This document shows, piece by piece, positions 16,366 through 24,345 of a stretch of DNA of 64,000 bases (positions are counted from its first letter, which is position 1; every line of letters starts with the position of its first letter). The notes under the pieces are model-generated. The model was not told the origin of the DNA and searched no databases. It worked only from the letters and a program-made list of their open reading frames with translations. Source of the DNA: Pseudoflavonifractor sp902362925 (lineage in GTDB: Bacteria; Bacillota; Clostridia; Oscillospirales; Oscillospiraceae); assembly GCA_902362925.1 (NCBI GenBank), contig CABIYL010000016.1, one strand, 5' to 3'. A program made the position numbers and the translations under genes.

Positions 16366-18138
16366 TTAGTAGGCCCCGCGCCGGAACTTGATCGCACGGC
16401 CTAAAACTGATTTGTAATCCGGTCGACGCCCGACCTTGACCGAGAGGGCCAGGGAGACGGCCATTTGCAGGGCGTCGGGGGCGTCGTCATTCTTCCCCAT
16501 AGGGTACTTGAGCATCTGGTCGAGGAGTGCCTTGTGCCGCTTCGAGAACTTGAGGTAGCCGTTCTTGACGAAGGGCTGCAAGGACTGGATGCGGGCGTCC
16601 TTGTTCTGGACGCTGTTGATCTCCTCGATAGGAAGGTACTCGCCGATCTCGGCGGACTTCTGCCGCATGATCTCGGCAAAATAATATTGGAACTGAACCG
16701 TCTCGACGCCGAACTTGTAGAGGGGCTTCTTGTATTCACGCTTGAGCCGACGAGACGCCTCGATCGCGTCCTCAATAATCTTGTCCGGCTTCCGCTTGGC
16801 GATGTCAGCGATGACGACGTACATGTAGCCCGTCGAGGTGTCCTTTGCTATGCCGATGATCGCCGAGGTGTCGCTCTTTCGGTTCTTTCCGAGGGAGGGG
16901 TCATTCGCCGCCACAAAGAGGAACTTCGGGTCGGAGAAGTCCGGGGGGAGCTGCCCGTCGTCGTAGAAGTCGAACCACTCCTCGGCGAACGCGCAATTCT
17001 CCGGGTCTATGGGTTCGTTCTGGATCTCCGACGAGAAGCTCGCCTCGCCCTCGGATACCCTCATAACCATGAGGGCATAGTAGGGGAGCTTTTCTTCCCA
17101 GAGGACGGCGGTGCCTTCCAGCATTTCGGCCTCGTTGGCCTTGAAGAAGTCCTCGGCGTCCTCCTTGTGCTTCGGGTTTTCGAGGTCGGTGAAGATTCGC
17201 TCCCAGGCGTCCCACAAGGCCGTGTTCGTCGCGAATGAGATGACGCCCTTGTAGCGGACGGCCTCATACTCGGGGTTCTTGGCGACGTTGGCGAGGAGGG
17301 CGTCATAGTGGAGCAGCGTCCCGATGTAGACGATGTCCGTGTAGGTGTCGCCCGCTTTCGAGACCGCCTTGTAGAACCAGTCCCGGAGCTTCTTCCGCTG
17401 CTCCGGGGTGTTGACGTTCTCGTCGTTCTCGAGATCGTCGCAAAGAATGAGGTCGGGCCTCCATTGTTTGTGCCGTCTGCCTCGGATCTTCTTCCCAGCG
17501 CCCAGGGCCTCGATCTTTACCCCGTTCGATAGGAGGATGACCGACGCCTTCCAGACGCGCCCCTCAAGCTCTCCGAAGTCTTCGCGGAGCGCTGCGTTCT
17601 CCTCGAGCTCGGTCTTGATGTCGGAGAGGAAGCCCTCCGCCTGTTCCGAGCTGTCCGAGAGGATGATCTCGTAGTGCTTGTAGGCGTACACCGCCGAGTG
17701 TATGGAGTCCTTGAAGGTGAAGTTCGTCGACTTGGCATGTCCACGCGGGGCCTCGACTGCCCTCCGGCATCCGTTGGCCCGGCTGATTTGCTTCGCGTCT
17801 GTGCTGGGGTTCATGCCCTTCATAACGCCCTCCCGGAAGATCCGGTCGAGCTCCTCGTGGAAGGGAGGCGAGGGTCTGACGAAGTAGTGCGGGAGGTAGG
17901 CCCGGCCAAAATAGCCCAGGTCGAACGCTCCGAGCTTCCGGCGTAGACCCTGGGGGCCCGTGAGATCGGCCCCGTCCTGGTACTCCTTGAGGAGCTGCGC
18001 CCGGAGCTCGGGGAAGTTGTCCCCCTTCTGGACGTACTGCTCAAACAGTTCCTTTTGATACTCGCGGCTCGCGACGGCCTCCCGGTCTTCCGGCTCCTCG
18101 AGTCTCTCGAGGTAGTCCTTGAGGTCAATCTTCGCCAT
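16366..18138 (-). CDS. Terminase large subunit, Mu gp28-like
   Basis: 590 residues from ATG 18138. The motor domain has Walker-A-like PRGHAKST at about residues 131-138 and Walker B LILCDDLE at about 230-237. The nuclease domain has FVAANDPSLGKN (Asp about 413), ETVQFQYYFAEIM and the terminal DDAPDALQMA acidic cluster. It packages DNA and cuts after headful filling, which in Mu-type phages takes host DNA flanking the prophage. Overlaps the small-subunit-like gene by 14 bases. Confidence 0.95.
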   Translation of the reverse strand: MAKIDLKDYLERLEEPEDREAVASREYQKELFEQYVQKGDNFPELRAQLLKEYQDGADLTGPQGLRRKLGAFDLGYFGRAYLPHYFVRPSPPFHEELDRIFREGVMKGMNPSTDAKQISRANGCRRAVEAPRGHAKSTNFTFKDSIHSAVYAYKHYEIILSDSSEQAEGFLSDIKTELEENAALREDFGELEGRVWKASVILLSNGVKIEALGAGKKIRGRRHKQWRPDLILCDDLENDENVNTPEQRKKLRDWFYKAVSKAGDTYTDIVYIGTLLHYDALLANVAKNPEYEAVRYKGVISFATNTALWDAWERIFTDLENPKHKEDAEDFFKANEAEMLEGTAVLWEEKLPYYALMVMRVSEGEASFSSEIQNEPIDPENCAFAEEWFDFYDDGQLPPDFSDPKFLFVAANDPSLGKNRKSDTSAIIGIAKDTSTGYMYVVIADIAKRKPDKIIEDAIEASRRLKREYKKPLYKFGVETVQFQYYFAEIMRQKSAEIGEYLPIEEINSVQNKDARIQSLQPFVKNGYLKFSKRHKALLDQMLKYPMGKNDDAPDALQMAVSLALSVKVGRRPDYKSVLGRAIKFRRGAY

Positions 18139-18697
18139 CGTCGAGCACCTTCTCCCTCGCCCTCGAGAGGACGTCGTGCAGCTCCCCGGCGAGTTCCGGG
18201 TGCTGCTTGATTGCTGCCATGAGCTCGGCCTCGAGCTGGTCGAAGGCAAGCTCGGCCTTCTTCTTCATGTCCTGCCGGACGCGCTTCTCATAGGTTGCGT
18301 TCCGGGCAAGGCTTGCGATGAGACGCCCCGCCTTGTCGAGAGGCATCTCGGCGAAGTCGTCTTCCGCCGTGCTGACTCGCTGCATGAGGCCGTCCATGAG
18401 AACCATCGAAGCGGCCTTCGTGTAGTCGAGGTCGGGGTGGGCCTCGACGGCCTGGGCGATCGCTTGCGTCCGCTGCAAGGTCTCGGCGACGCGCTGCGCC
18501 GCCTGTGTGCTGCGGATCGCATAGCGCCCGATCGCCGACTTGCTGATCTCGTAGCCCTCCGCCTTGAGCCACGCGGAGAGGTCTTCGTAGGTGTTGGCCG
18601 TGTCCGCGAGCCGGACGTCGAGCTCCGTCTTGATGTCGTCCGGGAGCTTGTCGATCGTCGAGCTGATCCGCGTCCTCCGGCGTTCGCCCTTAGACAT
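18125..18697 (-). CDS. Probable small terminase subunit, Mu gp27-like (DUF3486)
   Basis: 190 residues: MSKGERRRTRISSTIDKLPD, then an HTH-like region (AWLKAEGYEISKSAIGRYAI at about residues 42-62), a long helical stretch and a Lys-rich end. The opening R..S.I..LP and SKSAIGRY are the hallmark of DUF3486. It lies just before the large terminase, with overlapping ends. It would recognise packaging DNA. Confidence 0.9.
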   Translation of the reverse strand: MSKGERRRTRISSTIDKLPDDIKTELDVRLADTANTYEDLSAWLKAEGYEISKSAIGRYAIRSTQAAQRVAETLQRTQAIAQAVEAHPDLDYTKAASMVLMDGLMQRVSTAEDDFAEMPLDKAGRLIASLARNATYEKRVRQDMKKKAELAFDQLEAELMAAIKQHPELAGELHDVLSRAREKVLDDGED

Positions 18698-19013
18698 CTA
18701 CGCCGGGGTCTTCCCTCGTGCCTTCCACGAGGTCGACGCCCGCCTTCGTGAGCTGGATGACGGCGTCCCGGCGGTATGCGTTGTAGGCCGTCGCCCTCTT
18801 GTCCGTGAACTCGATGTAGCCGCCGTCCTCCAAATAGGAGAGCTGCTTCGAGATGTCCGGGACGGTGATGAGGTTGTCGGCGAGAAGCGCGTTCGTCACC
18901 TGCCGCACGAGCAGCGAGTTCTGGTTGCCTTTCGCCAGGGCCCGGACGATGTAGCCCCGGATCGCCTTGTTCTGCCGGATCTCCTGCTCCGTCATGTCGT
19001 CAAAAAAAGCCAT
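18690..19013 (-). CDS. Winged-helix late protein, Mu gp26-position
   Basis: 107 residues. The pattern RGYIVRALAKGNQNSLLVRQ, TVPDISKQLSYLEDGGYIEF and AVIQLTKAGVDLVEG is a winged helix like the phage family often named VpaChn25_0724. It sits between the TM/coiled-coil protein and the small terminase in many Mu-like phages. It may help DNA binding during packaging; no experimental function is claimed. Confidence 0.7.
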   Translation of the reverse strand: MAFFDDMTEQEIRQNKAIRGYIVRALAKGNQNSLLVRQVTNALLADNLITVPDISKQLSYLEDGGYIEFTDKRATAYNAYRRDAVIQLTKAGVDLVEGTREDPGVDV

Positions 19014-19019
19014 GGTCTT

Positions 19020-19316
19020 TTATCCCTCCTTTGCCGGGCTCCTGTATAGGAGCTTGTCGAGCTTCTGGTCGATGTTGTTCGAGACCCGGATGAAGTCCTC
19101 CCGGGTCGTGTAGATGAGGGGGAGGTCGGCTTTGAGGTCGCCGAGCTCCCCTCGAACGGCGGCGATGTCCTCGGCGTTCTTCTTGTCCGCCGCCTCGAGC
19201 TTCGTGATCGCCGACTTCATCTCGCCGATCGCGTTCTTGACTCCCCAGGAGGCGACGCCGATGATCGCCGTGATGACCGTCTGAAAGACGAACATCGCAA
19301 TCGTTGCTCCGTCCAT
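19020..19316 (-). CDS. Membrane-anchored coiled-coil protein (XhlA/gp25-like)
   Basis: 98 residues: an N-terminal membrane helix (residues about 5-27, FQTVITAIIGVASWGV), then a heptad-rich coiled coil (IGEMKSAITKLEAADKKNAE) and a charged tail. Such holin-associated proteins usually follow the holin gene, as here (12 bases from its end). It may help membrane lesion formation or be a structural gp25-type protein. Confidence 0.65.
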   Translation of the reverse strand: MDGATIAMFVFQTVITAIIGVASWGVKNAIGEMKSAITKLEAADKKNAEDIAAVRGELGDLKADLPLIYTTREDFIRVSNNIDQKLDKLLYRSPAKEG

Positions 19317-19328
19317 GCGTCCCCCTCC

Positions 19329-19841
19329 TTACCGCTGGGAGACCCCATCCTCCGCGCCGCCGATGGTGACGCCGTCAAGCAGCTCCCCGGACAGGGTGAG
19401 ATAGGGGTCTTCGTTCTTGATGTGAAGGACGGCGTCCTCGATGACGGCGGTGAGGTACTTGTCGAAGCTGCCCAGGTTGTCGGTGATGACCTGCTGCGCC
19501 TCGGGTGCGATTGCCGCCTTCACCTCGTCAAAGACCTGCTTGCCCAGGGCGAGCAGCTCCTCACGGCTTGCCGTGCGGTTCTTGACCGCGTCGCGGAGCG
19601 CCTTCGCGGTGGTCTGCTCCATCGCGCCGACGGAGACCGTCGCAAGGTTGACCACGTCGTCAAGGGCGTCCTCGAGCACCTTCCGGCCCGCCTCGTCCTT
19701 GATCTGCGCTGTCTGCTCCTTGAGCTTGGCCGCGCCCAGCCGGATATAGTAGACCCCGTAGGCCCCGGCGAGGGCGATGATCGCGAGGACGACGTTGACG
19801 AGAGCGTCGCTCGCTGCGCTGGTGATGAGTTCCATGTTCAT
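19329..19841 (-). CDS. Phage holin, LLH family
   Basis: 170 residues. One N-terminal membrane segment (about residues 12-33, ALVNVVLAIIALAGAYGVYY), then a long helical cytoplasmic part with repeated Ala/Glu/Lys (RKVLEDALDDVVNLATVSVG) and a beta-like end. This design is the LLH holin family of Gram-positive phages. Ribosome site GGAGG. It is the first gene after the terminator that follows Mor. Endolysin is encoded upstream of Mor, so the lysis pair is split. Confidence 0.85.
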   Translation of the reverse strand: MNMELITSAASDALVNVVLAIIALAGAYGVYYIRLGAAKLKEQTAQIKDEAGRKVLEDALDDVVNLATVSVGAMEQTTAKALRDAVKNRTASREELLALGKQVFDEVKAAIAPEAQQVITDNLGSFDKYLTAVIEDAVLHIKNEDPYLTLSGELLDGVTIGGAEDGVSQR

Positions 19842-19871
19842 GTGTGTTTTTGCCTCCTTCTCTAAGCATAA

Positions 19872-19908
19872 AAAATAAGACTACAAGCACAGCTTGTAGT
19901 CTTATTTT
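19872..19908 (-). terminator. Rho-independent terminator between Mor and the late genes
   Basis: A perfect 17-bp stem with a 3-base loop (arms 19872-19888 and 19892-19908), followed in the leftward direction by TTTTTTA. It ends the early/middle transcript just after Mor and leaves only about 30 bases before the holin gene. Confidence 0.85.
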
Positions 19909-19928
19909 AGGGTCGTTTTATGGAATTT

Positions 19929-19957
19929 GATATACGAAGCGCTTCTAAGAATTACAA
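19929..19957 (-). promoter_or_regulatory. Candidate middle/late promoter at the 3' end of mor
   Basis: TTGTAA - 17 bases - TATATC on the minus strand. The spacer contains the perfect palindrome GAAGCGCTTC (19936-19945). It lies at the end of mor and before the terminator, so transcripts would have to pass that terminator. Possible Mor-dependent promoter; unproven. Confidence 0.35.
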
Positions 19958-20295
19958 GGCCCCTCGTCCTTGTATTCGTCCCCGGGGTCTTCCAGGTAGT
20001 CGAAGATCCCGATCTGCCCTTCCGCTTGCCCGGGGCCGCAAATGCGCCGAACCCATCTCTCGGTGACGCCGTACTTTCGGGCGAGTTCCTGGTGGTTGTA
20101 GCCGGTGAACTCTTTCTTGATGCGGGCGTCGCGGACGGGGCGGGTGAGGCTCTCGGGCTTCGGGATATAGATCGTAGTGCCTCCGACGATCTCGGCCAGC
20201 TTGTAGAAGTTATCCGTCCCGATTGCCTCGGCGATCATCCGATAGAGACCTTCGGAAATCATGTCCAGGGTCAAGTCCTTTACGAGCTCATCCAT
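19945..20295 (-). CDS. mor: Mor-family transcriptional activator (middle/late switch)
   Basis: 116 residues. The N-terminal helical dimer region (MDELVKDLTLDMISEGLYRM) is followed by the family core GGTTIYIPKPESLTRP and the HTH FTGYNHQELARKYGVTERWV. Mor/C proteins of Mu activate the middle and late promoters. The order GGxxxYIPK and the HTH (about residues 64-88) are the family signature. It ends the left transcript unit and stands before the late operon, which fits an activator role. Confidence 0.93.
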   Translation of the reverse strand: MDELVKDLTLDMISEGLYRMIAEAIGTDNFYKLAEIVGGTTIYIPKPESLTRPVRDARIKKEFTGYNHQELARKYGVTERWVRRICGPGQAEGQIGIFDYLEDPGDEYKDEGPCNS

Positions 20296-20316
20296 GTCCT
20301 GCGCCCTCCTTTCCGG

Positions 20317-21618
20317 TTACATTCTGCCGATGATCGCCAAGATCTCGCCGACCATGATCGGCTGATCGAAGCGAGCCTTCCACACGTCGGGGGAGTTGAT
20401 GATCCCGCGTTGCACCAGGATCTCGAAGCCCTCCTTCTGCCAATCGGGCGTTCCCTCCGGGTAGCCGTCGTTCTCGGGCTCTGCGGGTGCTTGTGGGGTT
20501 TCCTGGGCCATGATCTGGCCGAGCAGCTTCACGATGTTCGCGCCGTATCCCGCGCCAGGAACAGCCCACCCGCGCCCCTGGGGATTGTCCGCCGCGCCCA
20601 GCCATTCCACATAGGGCGCGACGCCACGGGCGACCAGGGAGAAGCGAGGATCGACGCACTCGTTCACCAGGGCCTCGGTGGAGGCATACGCCTTGAGGTG
20701 CTGGATCTGTGCCCGGACGCCGGTGCGCGGGTCGGGGAAGCTCGCCGCCTGTCCGGTGGCGTTTCCGTTGAGGGCTCCGATCCCGGCGTAGTTGTTTTGA
20801 GTCGGGAGGACAATCCCGCCGAACTTAAAATAGCCGGTTTCGTGGAGGCTCTGCGCGAAGGCCACGTCGCCCCGGACGCCCTCGGCCTCTCCCTCCTCGA
20901 TGAACATCTCCGCGAGCTGTTCAAGAGAGCAGCTCGTGAGCTGCGGGGTGGAGTTCTTGCTCCGACAAAATAGTGCCATCTGCTGGGCCGTGGCCTGGGC
21001 CTTGCCCATGATCGCCGTCTTCTCGGTTTCGGTGGAGCTCTCCATCCCGAAGAACTCCGCCAGGATGTCGGCCTCTGCGACGGCCAGCTTGTCCAGGTTG
21101 GCGTCCTTGGAGAGCCACTTCGTCGCCTTCGTGTTCGTGTGGAAGCTGTGCTCGATGAGCATGTAGTAGGGCGTCCCGACCGCCCGAGCGCCACGGAGGA
21201 CGCCGTAGTATTCGCCGCCGGAGCTGTTCTTCCGGGTGGCCGTCCGCCCGGCCTGTGTGGTTCCCATAAGCTCGCCGACCTTCTTCGCCAGCTTGAGGGC
21301 CAGGGTGTCGACGTTGTTCTTGTTGTCGTAGGCCCGGTAGACGACGGGGTAGTCGACGCTCTCCGTGCCGCAAGCGTTGGAGTGGAGAGAGATGAAGACG
21401 TCGCACCCCTTCGAGGCCGTTCCGCGTTCGTAGACGCCGAGGTCGGTGTCGATGCTCGCCCGCGTGGTGACGACCTGGAAGCCCCGGGCCTCGAGCTGGG
21501 CCTTGAGCTTGAGATGCAGCGCCCAAACCATCGCGCTTTCGTAGTAGGTCTTCACGACGGGGCTCTGGTTGTATTTGCTGCCGACATGCCCGGCGTCGAG
21601 ACAAATCTTCTTACTCAT
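20317..21618 (-). CDS. Endolysin: amidase_3 plus glucosaminidase domains
   Basis: 433 residues from ATG 21618 (ribosome site GGAAGGTGAGG). Residues 1-185 form an N-acetylmuramoyl-L-alanine amidase: KICLDAGH (zinc His), DVFISLHSNA (second His), YYMLIEHSFHTN (catalytic Glu). After a linker, residues about 215-370 form an endo-beta-N-acetylglucosaminidase: GDVAFAQSLHETGYFKFGG (catalytic Glu in HETGYF), NNYAGIGALNG, FPDPRTGVRAQIQHLKAYAS. The two cleave peptide and glycan bonds of peptidoglycan. It has no signal peptide, so it depends on the holin. Confidence 0.93.
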   Translation of the reverse strand: MSKKICLDAGHVGSKYNQSPVVKTYYESAMVWALHLKLKAQLEARGFQVVTTRASIDTDLGVYERGTASKGCDVFISLHSNACGTESVDYPVVYRAYDNKNNVDTLALKLAKKVGELMGTTQAGRTATRKNSSGGEYYGVLRGARAVGTPYYMLIEHSFHTNTKATKWLSKDANLDKLAVAEADILAEFFGMESSTETEKTAIMGKAQATAQQMALFCRSKNSTPQLTSCSLEQLAEMFIEEGEAEGVRGDVAFAQSLHETGYFKFGGIVLPTQNNYAGIGALNGNATGQAASFPDPRTGVRAQIQHLKAYASTEALVNECVDPRFSLVARGVAPYVEWLGAADNPQGRGWAVPGAGYGANIVKLLGQIMAQETPQAPAEPENDGYPEGTPDWQKEGFEILVQRGIINSPDVWKARFDQPIMVGEILAIIGRM

Positions 21619-21718
21619 GATCCTCACCTTCCTCCTCGTCGGCGTGGAAGATGGGCTCCCCGTCCGCTTCGTTGATCTCCGGCTCCTGCGCCGGTCTGGT
21701 GTTGATGTTGTCGTTCAT
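21611..21718 (-). CDS. Small acidic phage protein (35 residues)
   Basis: ATG 21718 is preceded by AAGGAGGT with good spacing. The product MNDNINTRPAQEPEINEADG... is highly acidic (DADEEEGEDHE end). Its last codons overlap the endolysin start by 8 bases, a coupled arrangement. No family recognised. The strong ribosome site makes expression likely. Confidence 0.6.
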   Translation of the reverse strand: MNDNINTRPAQEPEINEADGEPIFHADEEEGEDHE

Positions 21719-21736
21719 GGTGTGTTGTTTACCTCC

Positions 21737-22120
21737 TTATAGTTTCCAAACGGGGAGAAAGACTTCGTCGGCAATCTCCCCGATTGTGTATTGTTTTCGG
21801 CCCTCCGCTTCCAGACGCCGGAAGAACTTGTCGAGCTCAATCGCGATCTTGAGGGCCTTGAAGACGCCGATCTGCTCCGGGGTGATCTTCGGCACTTCCG
21901 GGCCCGCCATAAACTCGACGGCCCGAAGAAGGCGAACCTCCGCGAGAATGGGCTCTCTCTTGAGGAACTCCTCCCACTCGGCCCAGGTTTCCCGGGCGAA
22001 CTTCTTCCGGTTGAGGCGCGGCTTGTCCGGTGGAAGGACTCCTTCCGCTTGGAGCTCCTTCTTCATCTTCGCCCTCTCGGCCTTCTCGCGCTGTGTGAGG
22101 CGTTTCTTCTTCGTCGGCAT
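21737..22120 (-). CDS. Phage protein of unknown function, basic N-terminus
   Basis: 127 residues. A very basic start (MPTKKKRLTQREKAERAKMK), then a helical region (RETWAEWEEFLKREPILAEV) and an acidic/hydrophobic end (GEIADEVFLPVWKL). No catalytic motif. Located between small gp-like proteins and the endolysin. May bind nucleic acid; family not recognised. Confidence 0.6.
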   Translation of the reverse strand: MPTKKKRLTQREKAERAKMKKELQAEGVLPPDKPRLNRKKFARETWAEWEEFLKREPILAEVRLLRAVEFMAGPEVPKITPEQIGVFKALKIAIELDKFFRRLEAEGRKQYTIGEIADEVFLPVWKL

Positions 22121-22132
22121 ACCGTTCCCCCC

Positions 22133-22417
22133 TTAACACGCAAGCGGCCCGCCTGGGGGCTGCTGCGCGGCCTTCTGCTGCTCTATGAGGGCCCGCGTGA
22201 ACTCCGCCGTCTCCACCTGCTGCCGGAGATGCACGGCGGAGGCGAGCACCTGGGCCGTCGAGGTGAGCTCGGAGGCCGTGAGCTTGAGCAGCTCCTCGCG
22301 GTCTTCCTTGCTGGTGTGCTCTCCCAGGAAGCGCCGGGAGCGGACGATCTCGTTCACGGCCAGGGCGGCGGCGAGCCTCTCGACAAGCCCCATCGCCCCA
22401 GCCTTCCGCCCGCTCAC
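22133..22417 (-). CDS. Small helical phage protein
   Basis: 94 residues, mainly helical (VERLAAALAVNEIVRSRRFL and TAQVLASAVHLRQQVETAEF), ending in a Pro/Gly/Gln-rich tail. Begins within the end of the preceding gene (4-base overlap), so translation is probably coupled. Family not recognised. Confidence 0.55.
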   Translation of the reverse strand: MSGRKAGAMGLVERLAAALAVNEIVRSRRFLGEHTSKEDREELLKLTASELTSTAQVLASAVHLRQQVETAEFTRALIEQQKAAQQPPGGPLAC

Positions 22418-22773
22418 GCCTCCACCTCCGACTCGAGCGGGCCGTAGCCCAGCCGCTCCCGGTAGACATTCGCCGCCCGGATGACCTGGGCGACGGCTGC
22501 GTCGCTCGCCAGTCGGTCGCCCAGGCTTCGCCGCTGCTCCGGCGTCGCGCCATTCTCCCGGATGACCTCCGACACCTCCGCCACGTCCCGGGGCGAGATC
22601 TCCGTCAGACGGCGGGCCACTCCGGGCGGGAGCCGCTGATAGTGCAAGCGGAGGAAGATGATCCCGGTCTCCACCACCATGTCCAGCTCCGTGTCCCGGA
22701 TGCTCTCTTGCATCCGGTGGATGCCTTCCAGCGCGGCCAGGACATCGAGCTCCCGCTGGTTCTCGTTATCCAT
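22414..22773 (-). CDS. Helical phage protein (early operon)
   Basis: 119 residues from ATG 22773, with AAGGGGG upstream. Helical throughout (DVLAALEGIHRMQESIRDTE; RLTEISPRDVAEVSEVIREN), and ends SEVEA. Overlaps gemA by 8 bases and the next gene by 4. No known family recognised; coupling puts it in the gemA unit. Confidence 0.6.
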   Translation of the reverse strand: MDNENQRELDVLAALEGIHRMQESIRDTELDMVVETGIIFLRLHYQRLPPGVARRLTEISPRDVAEVSEVIRENGATPEQRRSLGDRLASDAAVAQVIRAANVYRERLGYGPLESEVEA

Positions 22774-23221
22774 CCCGCCCGGCCCCCTTCCGCTGCTCTC
22801 TGGCAAGGATCGCCTTGAGGCCCTCGATGACCTTCTCACACTGGGCCGTGTTCAGCCACTCGAGCCGGTCGATGCCGGTCATCCGCTTCACAAAGCCCTC
22901 AATCCGGCGCTTGTCGTTGTTCCACCCCAGGGCCTCGGTGAGCGTGTAGATCTTCCGGCGCTGCCGTTCGGTGGTGGGGTTGCCGCCCTCGTCCGTCCGT
23001 TTGTCGCCGGTACTCCGGGCGGCGCTGTCCTTCATGTTTTGCAGGACGCGGGCGACGTCGGTGATCTCGCCCTGCGTCAGCTTCTTCATGCTCTCCTTGC
23101 CGGTCTCCCGGTACACGACCCCGTGAAGGTCTTCGTCCGAGAGCCGGAGCTCGGGCGACTTCGCGATCGCCCATAGTGTGCGGATGGAGGGGAGCTTCCT
23201 TCCGCTGCGTGTTGCTGCCAT
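22766..23221 (-). CDS. gemA: GemA/gp16-type regulatory protein (DUF1018)
   Basis: 151 residues. Typical gp16 features: IRTLWAIAKSPELRLSDEDL at the start, then ESMKKLTQGEITDVARVLQN, and ERQRRKIYTLTEALGWNNDK, FVKRMTGIDRLEWLNTAQCE at the end. In Mu, GemA affects host gene expression and DNA supercoiling. It is next to gam and the methyltransferase, matching the Mu semi-essential early region. Confidence 0.92.
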   Translation of the reverse strand: MAATRSGRKLPSIRTLWAIAKSPELRLSDEDLHGVVYRETGKESMKKLTQGEITDVARVLQNMKDSAARSTGDKRTDEGGNPTTERQRRKIYTLTEALGWNNDKRRIEGFVKRMTGIDRLEWLNTAQCEKVIEGLKAILAREQRKGAGRDG

Positions 23222-23224
23222 GAT

Positions 23225-23810
23225 TTACACCTCGTTTCCCCAACAGTCCCAGCCGTGGAACCTTTTCCGGGCAAAGAGTTCGATCCGGGGGACGTCCCCG
23301 AACAGCTCCTCGATGCGGCGGCGGACTTCCTCCGGCTTCTCGCTGTGCCGCGTTCTCACGGCCTCCACGAGCTGCGGGATGTTGTTCTTCTGCTTGTACT
23401 GAACCATCCGGCCCCGCGTCCCCATGAGGCAAAGCTCACAGTTTTTGAGCGTCCAGGGCGCGAGGTTCGAGACGGTCTTCCCGTTGACGGTCTTCTTCGA
23501 CCACACAAAGGCGACGGTCACATACCGGAACCCCCACGCCCGATAGAGCTCGAGGGCGTCCGGGATGTGGGCGTCGGTGGCCCACATAAAGAGCGCCGCG
23601 TCTCGGTGGGCGATGCGCCCGACGTCGAGCTCCTTGAGGGCCTCGGTGGTCATGGTCGGATAGACCGCTTCGAGGGGTTTATAGGTGGTAGAAATTACCC
23701 CCCCTCCCCCCCCGCGTTTTTCCAGTTGCTTCCTTGCTGCTGAACTTCCATGGAGGGTCGGCGTAGATGACCCGGTACTTCTTTCTCGTGGTGGTGATGT
23801 CGACCCGCAT
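23225..23810 (-). pseudogene. MT-A70-type adenine methyltransferase, frameshifted in a poly-G tract
   Basis: ATG 23810 (ribosome site AAGGGGG) begins MRVDITTTRKKYRVIYADPPW, with the catalytic DPPW at residues 18-21. After about 33 codons the frame meets G8-A-G7 (plus-strand C7TC8, 23698-23713) and soon stops. The rest of the enzyme (AALFMWATDAHIPDALELYR, SEKPEEVRRRIEELFGDVPR, GWDCWGNEV) continues in another frame from 23653 to 23225. Removal of one G restores a continuous protein of about 194 residues. The enzyme may be phase-variable, inactive, or an assembly error. MT-A70 enzymes make N6-methyladenine. Confidence 0.82.
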
Positions 23811-23823
23811 GAAGCCCGCCCCC

Positions 23824-24345
23824 TTACATGCCGCTCTTGACCTGTTCCAGCTTCGCGAAGTCCAGCTCGTAGCCGAAGACGTCTTGCTGCTTCCAGGTAG
23901 CGCCGACCGCGTTGACGGTGTCCTCGCCGTACTTCTTGAGGGCCTCCTTCGAGACGTCCTCCTTGACGACGATGCAGTCCATCATCTGCCGGTTCTTGAG
24001 GCGGCGGATGATCTCCTCGATCTTCTCCTTCGCCCTGGGGAGGGACACGGAGGTCGAGAGTCGGAAGCCGACCTCGCCGAAGGTGAGGATCTTCGACTTC
24101 GCCTTCCCCATGTCCGCCCGGTGCTCGGTGACGAAGTCCTTGAGCTCGCGCTCGAGCTTGGCGATCCTGTCCTTGTGGGGCTTGCTCTGCTCCTCTGCGG
24201 CCTTCTTGGCCCCGAGGATCTGCTTGTTCATCTCGCCCTCAATGTCCTGGACGGCGAGCTGCGCTTCTGCAATCTGACGGAGGGCGTCGTTCGCGTCCTC
24301 CCAGGTCTTGACCCCGGAGGGTTCGACCACTCTTTTCCTTGCCAT
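23824..24345 (-). CDS. gam: Gam host-nuclease inhibitor protein
   Basis: 173 residues from ATG 24345 with AAGGAAGGAG upstream. Contains the Gam pattern: WEDANDALRQIAEAQLAVQD, a coiled-coil stretch (EEQSKPHKDRIAKLERELKD), then KSKILTFGEVGFRLSTSVSL and DCIVVKEDVSKEALKKYGED. Mu Gam binds linear DNA ends and protects them from exonucleases; it is a Ku-like protein. Located downstream of MuB, as in Mu. Confidence 0.94.
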   Translation of the reverse strand: MARKRVVEPSGVKTWEDANDALRQIAEAQLAVQDIEGEMNKQILGAKKAAEEQSKPHKDRIAKLERELKDFVTEHRADMGKAKSKILTFGEVGFRLSTSVSLPRAKEKIEEIIRRLKNRQMMDCIVVKEDVSKEALKKYGEDTVNAVGATWKQQDVFGYELDFAKLEQVKSGM

